64,000 bases of DNA from assembly GCA_017307505.1 (NCBI GenBank), contig JAFKEE010000021.1:93949-157948 (forward strand), given 5' to 3'. Below are positions 61,206-64,000 of this stretch, piece by piece (within the stretch, counting starts at the first letter, position 1; the number at the start of each line of letters is the position of its first letter). Made by a program: the position numbers and the translations under genes. The stretch comes from Acidobacteriota bacterium. GTDB lineage: Bacteria; Acidobacteriota; Terriglobia; Bryobacterales; Bryobacteraceae. The notes beneath the pieces were generated by a model that made no database searches, was not told where the DNA came from, and saw nothing but the letters and a program-made list of their open reading frames with translations.

Positions 61206-62204
61206 TCAATTCCTGCCTTGGCCCGCCGCCTGCCGTTTCTTCGACGCCCCCGCTTCCGGCAATTCCTGCGTTGAACTGCCTTCCTCCACCAACACCACCA
61301 CTTTGCCCCGTCCTCGCCTTGGAAGTGCGCTCAGGTATGCTTCCGGCGCCTTGGCCAGCGGCACGATCGTATCGACCACCGTCCGCAGCGCGCCGGAACG
61401 TAGCATCTCGGCGATCAGGTACAGTTGCTTCTGGTTCGGCACCACGATGAAGAATGCTTCCTTCACGCGGGCATCGCTCGTGCCCTCTTCGCTGGCCGCA
61501 ATCGTCACCATCCGCCCGTTGGGTTTCAGGACACTCCACGACCGCTGGAGCGTCTCGCCGCCGACACCATCGAACACGACATCCATGTCCCGGACCTGTT
61601 CCTCAAAGGGCGCCTTCGAATAGTCGATGACTTCGTCCGCCCCCAACCCGGCCACAAATTCCAGGTTGCGGTCCGACGCTGTGGCCACCACGTGCGCGCC
61701 CCTGTACTTCGCCAGTTGAACGGCGAAGATCCCAACGGCGCCGGCTCCGCCCTGCACCAGCACGCGCTCACCAGGCTGCAGATTCGCGCGGTCAAACAGA
61801 CCCTGCCACGCCGTCAATGCTCCAATTGGGACCGAGGCGGCTTCCACATGGGTCAGGTTTGGCGGCTTCGGTGCAACCGCTTCGAACGGCGCAATACAGC
61901 ATTCCGCCGTTGCGCCCTCGGCAAACCAGTCATTCATGCCGTACACTTCCCGGCCGGATTCCAACAACCCGACACCGGGTCCGACGGCCTCCACAACGCC
62001 CGAGAACTCATGGCCGGGCACCGCGCCTTCCCGCGCGTTGCCCTCTTTTGTGTGAGAAGTCGGATACCACTCCAATTCCGTCGGCGTAACCCCGGCGGCG
62101 CGTACACGAATCAGCACTTCGCCCGGACCTGGGATTGGCTGTCTGGCCTCGCGCTCTACCAGGCTCGGGCCGCCGGGTTTGGGAACTAACTGGATGGTCT
62201 TCAT
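61206..62204 (-). CDS. NADP-dependent quinone-oxidoreductase-like alcohol dehydrogenase (zinc-free MDR)
   Basis: A 332-residue medium-chain dehydrogenase/reductase. The ATG at 62204 follows GAGGATCACC. The N-terminal GroES-like domain (PGPGEVLIRVRAAGVTPTELEW; VPGHEFSGVVEAVGPGV) and the Rossmann domain (VLVQGGAGAVGIFAVQLAKYRGAHVVATAS) match quinone-oxidoreductase-like enzymes. No structural zinc cysteines are seen. It probably reduces quinones or enones using NADPH. The C-terminus has an unusual lysine/glycine-rich tail (GASKKRQAAGQGRN). Divergent from the GH106-like gene. Confidence 0.87.
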   Translation of the reverse strand: MKTIQLVPKPGGPSLVEREARQPIPGPGEVLIRVRAAGVTPTELEWYPTSHTKEGNAREGAVPGHEFSGVVEAVGPGVGLLESGREVYGMNDWFAEGATAECCIAPFEAVAPKPPNLTHVEAASVPIGALTAWQGLFDRANLQPGERVLVQGGAGAVGIFAVQLAKYRGAHVVATASDRNLEFVAGLGADEVIDYSKAPFEEQVRDMDVVFDGVGGETLQRSWSVLKPNGRMVTIAASEEGTSDARVKEAFFIVVPNQKQLYLIAEMLRSGALRTVVDTIVPLAKAPEAYLSALPRRGRGKVVVLVEEGSSTQELPEAGASKKRQAAGQGRN

Positions 62205-62463
62205 GGTGATCCTCAATCGTGGAAGCTGGGCTGCCGGCACCGTATCCCGGCACCGGCGCCATCAGCTCAACTATGCCGGGCGCAGCCGCCGGCGTCGCCC
62301 CAATTTCGTGGATTGATTGACTACCCCTTAACTGATGGGACGGTCTACCACTTTTGGGTGAGCCGCCGGGCAAGGCGCTCCCGGCAAGACTCCGCGGCAA
62401 GTTGGCGATATCATCTCAGAGGTCCAAGCCCCGCCGGCTGACCAAGCGTAGAGGATCACCGGA

Positions 62464-64000
62464 ATGAGAAGTACCCTCCTTGCCCGCTGCATCTGCCTGC
62501 TGTTCGCCTCGCTCACTGCGTTCGGCCAAGCCCAACCCGCCGCCGCACCGGACCCGCTGCATCGCGACTTTCTGAACCCGCCCGGGACGGCCCGGCCGCG
62601 TGTCTGGTGGCACTGGATGAACGGCAACATAACGAAAGAGGGCATCCAGCTCGACCTCTCCTGGATGAAACGTGTCGGCATCGGCGGCCTGCAGAACTTC
62701 GACGCCGCCCTGGCCACGCCACAGGTGGTGGAGAAACGGCTGGCCTACATGACCCCGGAATGGAAGGAGGCTTTCCGCTACGCGGCCGGACTCGCCGACG
62801 AACTCGGCCTGGAGATGGCCATCGCCTCGTCACCCGGCTGGAGCGAAACCGGAGGCCCGTGGGTGAAGCCGGAACAGGCCATGAAGAAGCTCGTCTGGAG
62901 CGAGACCCACCTCGCCGGCGGCCAGCCATACCGCGGCACTCTACCCAAGCCACCCACCATCACAGGGCCTTTCCAGTCCGTACCCTTTCGGGATGATATG
63001 CCCCTGCCCGGAGTCGAAAAGACGCCGCCTCAATATTACCGGGACGCCGCCGTGGTCGCGTATCCCCTCCGTCGAGCGTCCAGCTCCGCCACCGCCACAG
63101 TGACCTCCAGCGCCGGTCCTGTCGAAACCACATTGCTCACTGACGGGGATCTCACCAAAGGCATCAAGATCCCAGCCGGTGGCAGTGCGCCAGGCGGCTG
63201 GCTGCGCTACGAATTCCCTGCCCCGCAAACCGTATACGCCATCACACTGGCGCGGCCCATGGTCGGCATGTTCATGCCGGCTCCTCCGGTCAAACTGCAG
63301 CTCGAAGCCAGCGAGGACGGCCAGACCTACCGGACCATCGTGGACCTCCCTTCCACGCGGGTCGCCCAGCAGACCGTCTCCTTCCCGCCTGTCACTGCGC
63401 GTTTCTTCCGGCTGACGACGCAGCCGGCTGCGCCGGCCAGTCTGATGGATGCATTCGAACCAGCTCCCGGCGCGGACATGGGCTTCTTCGGAGCCCTTGC
63501 GGCGAACACGAAGGCCGAAGTTCAGATCAATGAATGCCTGCTGCATTCCACTCCGCGCATCAACCGGTTTGAGGAGAAAGCAGGCTTCGGCCTGGTTCCG
63601 GACTACTATGCCATCGCCTCGCCAACGGTCTCGGCGGAAGACGCCATTCTCCCGGCGTCGGTCGTGGATCTCACCGCCCGCATGAAGCCGGACGGATCCC
63701 TGGACTGGACGCCGCCCGCCGGCGAATGGGTTGTCCTGCGGCTGGGCTACTCGCTGACCGGGAAGCTGAACCATCCCGCCACAGCCGAGGCAACGGGACT
63801 CGAGGTCGACAAGCTCGATCGGAATGCCGTGAAGGACTACATCGATACGTATCTCGGCACTTACACCGAAATCCTGGGGCCGCAGCTCATGGGGCGGCGC
63901 GGCGTGAAGGCGCTCCTGACGGACAGTATCGAAGTGGGCGCCTACAACTGGACCGCCGGGATGCTGGCCCAGTTCCAGCGGCTGCGCGGCTATGACCCCA
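62464..64000 (+). CDS. Secreted GH106-like glycosyl hydrolase (3' end outside window)
   Basis: The gene is open from an ATG at 62464 to the window edge (512 codons seen). GAGG about ten bases upstream and a signal peptide (MRSTLLARCICLLFASLTAFGQA) support the start. The segment PRVWWHWMNGNITKEGIQLDLSWMKRVGIGGLQNFDA and, further on, MAIASSPGWSETGGPWVKPEQAMKKLVWSE are hallmarks of the GH106/alpha-L-rhamnosidase-type barrel. Also visible are a discoidin/F5-8-like beta-sandwich region (residues ~200-350) and LLTDSIEVGAYNWT. It is probably an exo-acting rhamnosidase or related enzyme on plant or bacterial glycans. Confidence 0.85.
   Translation, partial: MRSTLLARCICLLFASLTAFGQAQPAAAPDPLHRDFLNPPGTARPRVWWHWMNGNITKEGIQLDLSWMKRVGIGGLQNFDAALATPQVVEKRLAYMTPEWKEAFRYAAGLADELGLEMAIASSPGWSETGGPWVKPEQAMKKLVWSETHLAGGQPYRGTLPKPPTITGPFQSVPFRDDMPLPGVEKTPPQYYRDAAVVAYPLRRASSSATATVTSSAGPVETTLLTDGDLTKGIKIPAGGSAPGGWLRYEFPAPQTVYAITLARPMVGMFMPAPPVKLQLEASEDGQTYRTIVDLPSTRVAQQTVSFPPVTARFFRLTTQPAAPASLMDAFEPAPGADMGFFGALAANTKAEVQINECLLHSTPRINRFEEKAGFGLVPDYYAIASPTVSAEDAILPASVVDLTARMKPDGSLDWTPPAGEWVVLRLGYSLTGKLNHPATAEATGLEVDKLDRNAVKDYIDTYLGTYTEILGPQLMGRRGVKALLTDSIEVGAYNWTAGMLAQFQRLRGYDP

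Overview
The window is GC-rich, densely coded bacterial DNA that looks like a member of the Acidobacteriota, probably a Bryobacter/Solibacter-type soil heterotroph. That placement is an inference. It rests on four large Oar-like TonB-dependent receptors with N-terminal carboxypeptidase-regulatory domains in 64 kb, many secreted carbohydrate-active or hydrolytic enzymes, Tat-type signals, and frequent TTG/GTG starts. No rRNA, phage, insertion sequence or CRISPR array was seen. One tRNA gene is present (Lys, anticodon CTT, 61080-61155).

Layout. (1) 1-8006: the 3' end of an unidentified gene, then a TonB receptor, a DUF5060-type glycoside hydrolase and two secreted metallo-beta-lactamase-fold paralogues, one of which has lost nearly all metal ligands. 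(2) 8287-13218: a LytS/LytTR-type histidine kinase and response regulator followed by a two-gene ABC exporter and a membrane acyltransferase. (3) 13271-24084: two related TonB receptors, one with a tandem alpha/beta-hydrolase behind it, flanking an ECF sigma factor and a zinc-type anti-sigma factor. (4) 24117-33369: a myo-inositol catabolic operon, lacI-iolB-iolC-aldolase-iolD-iolA-iolE-iolG, with a good promoter and a LacI-type palindrome in front and a nested double hairpin behind. (5) 33655-36327: a secreted esterase and a GRP-type sugar permease preceded by an unusual 33-residue membrane peptide. (6) 36962-41463: a Tat-exported molybdenum hydroxylase with its XdhC and MocA-like maturation factors. 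(7) 41508-43632: a divergent amidohydrolase/MFS permease pair. (8) 43613-56953: a 12.3-kb, seven-gene operon in which almost every gene overlaps or touches the next (TonB receptor, glycosidase-like protein, Gfo/Idh/MocA oxidoreductase, M20 hydrolase, class V aminotransferase, RhaT-like permease, second glycosidase-like protein), with a divergent LysR regulator. (9) 57029-64000: a hypothetical exported protein, a UDP-glucuronate decarboxylase, a FadF-like Fe-S membrane oxidoreductase, tRNA-Lys, a quinone-oxidoreductase-like enzyme and the start of a GH106-like glycosidase.

How it works together. The recurring design is an outer-membrane TonB receptor next to periplasmic or secreted hydrolases, a simple inner-membrane sugar permease (RhaT/GRP/MFS class) and cytoplasmic oxidoreductases. 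This suggests scavenging of plant- or microbe-derived sugars, cyclitols and conjugates. The strongest candidate for an undescribed system is region 8. Its two glycosidase-like proteins share an odd N-terminal duplicated 'RNW' helical module, and it combines an N-acyl hydrolase and an aminotransferase with sugar-type enzymes, which suggests an amino-bearing or acyl-conjugated carbohydrate as substrate. Only local sequence reading was available, so family names come from recognisable motifs rather than searches.
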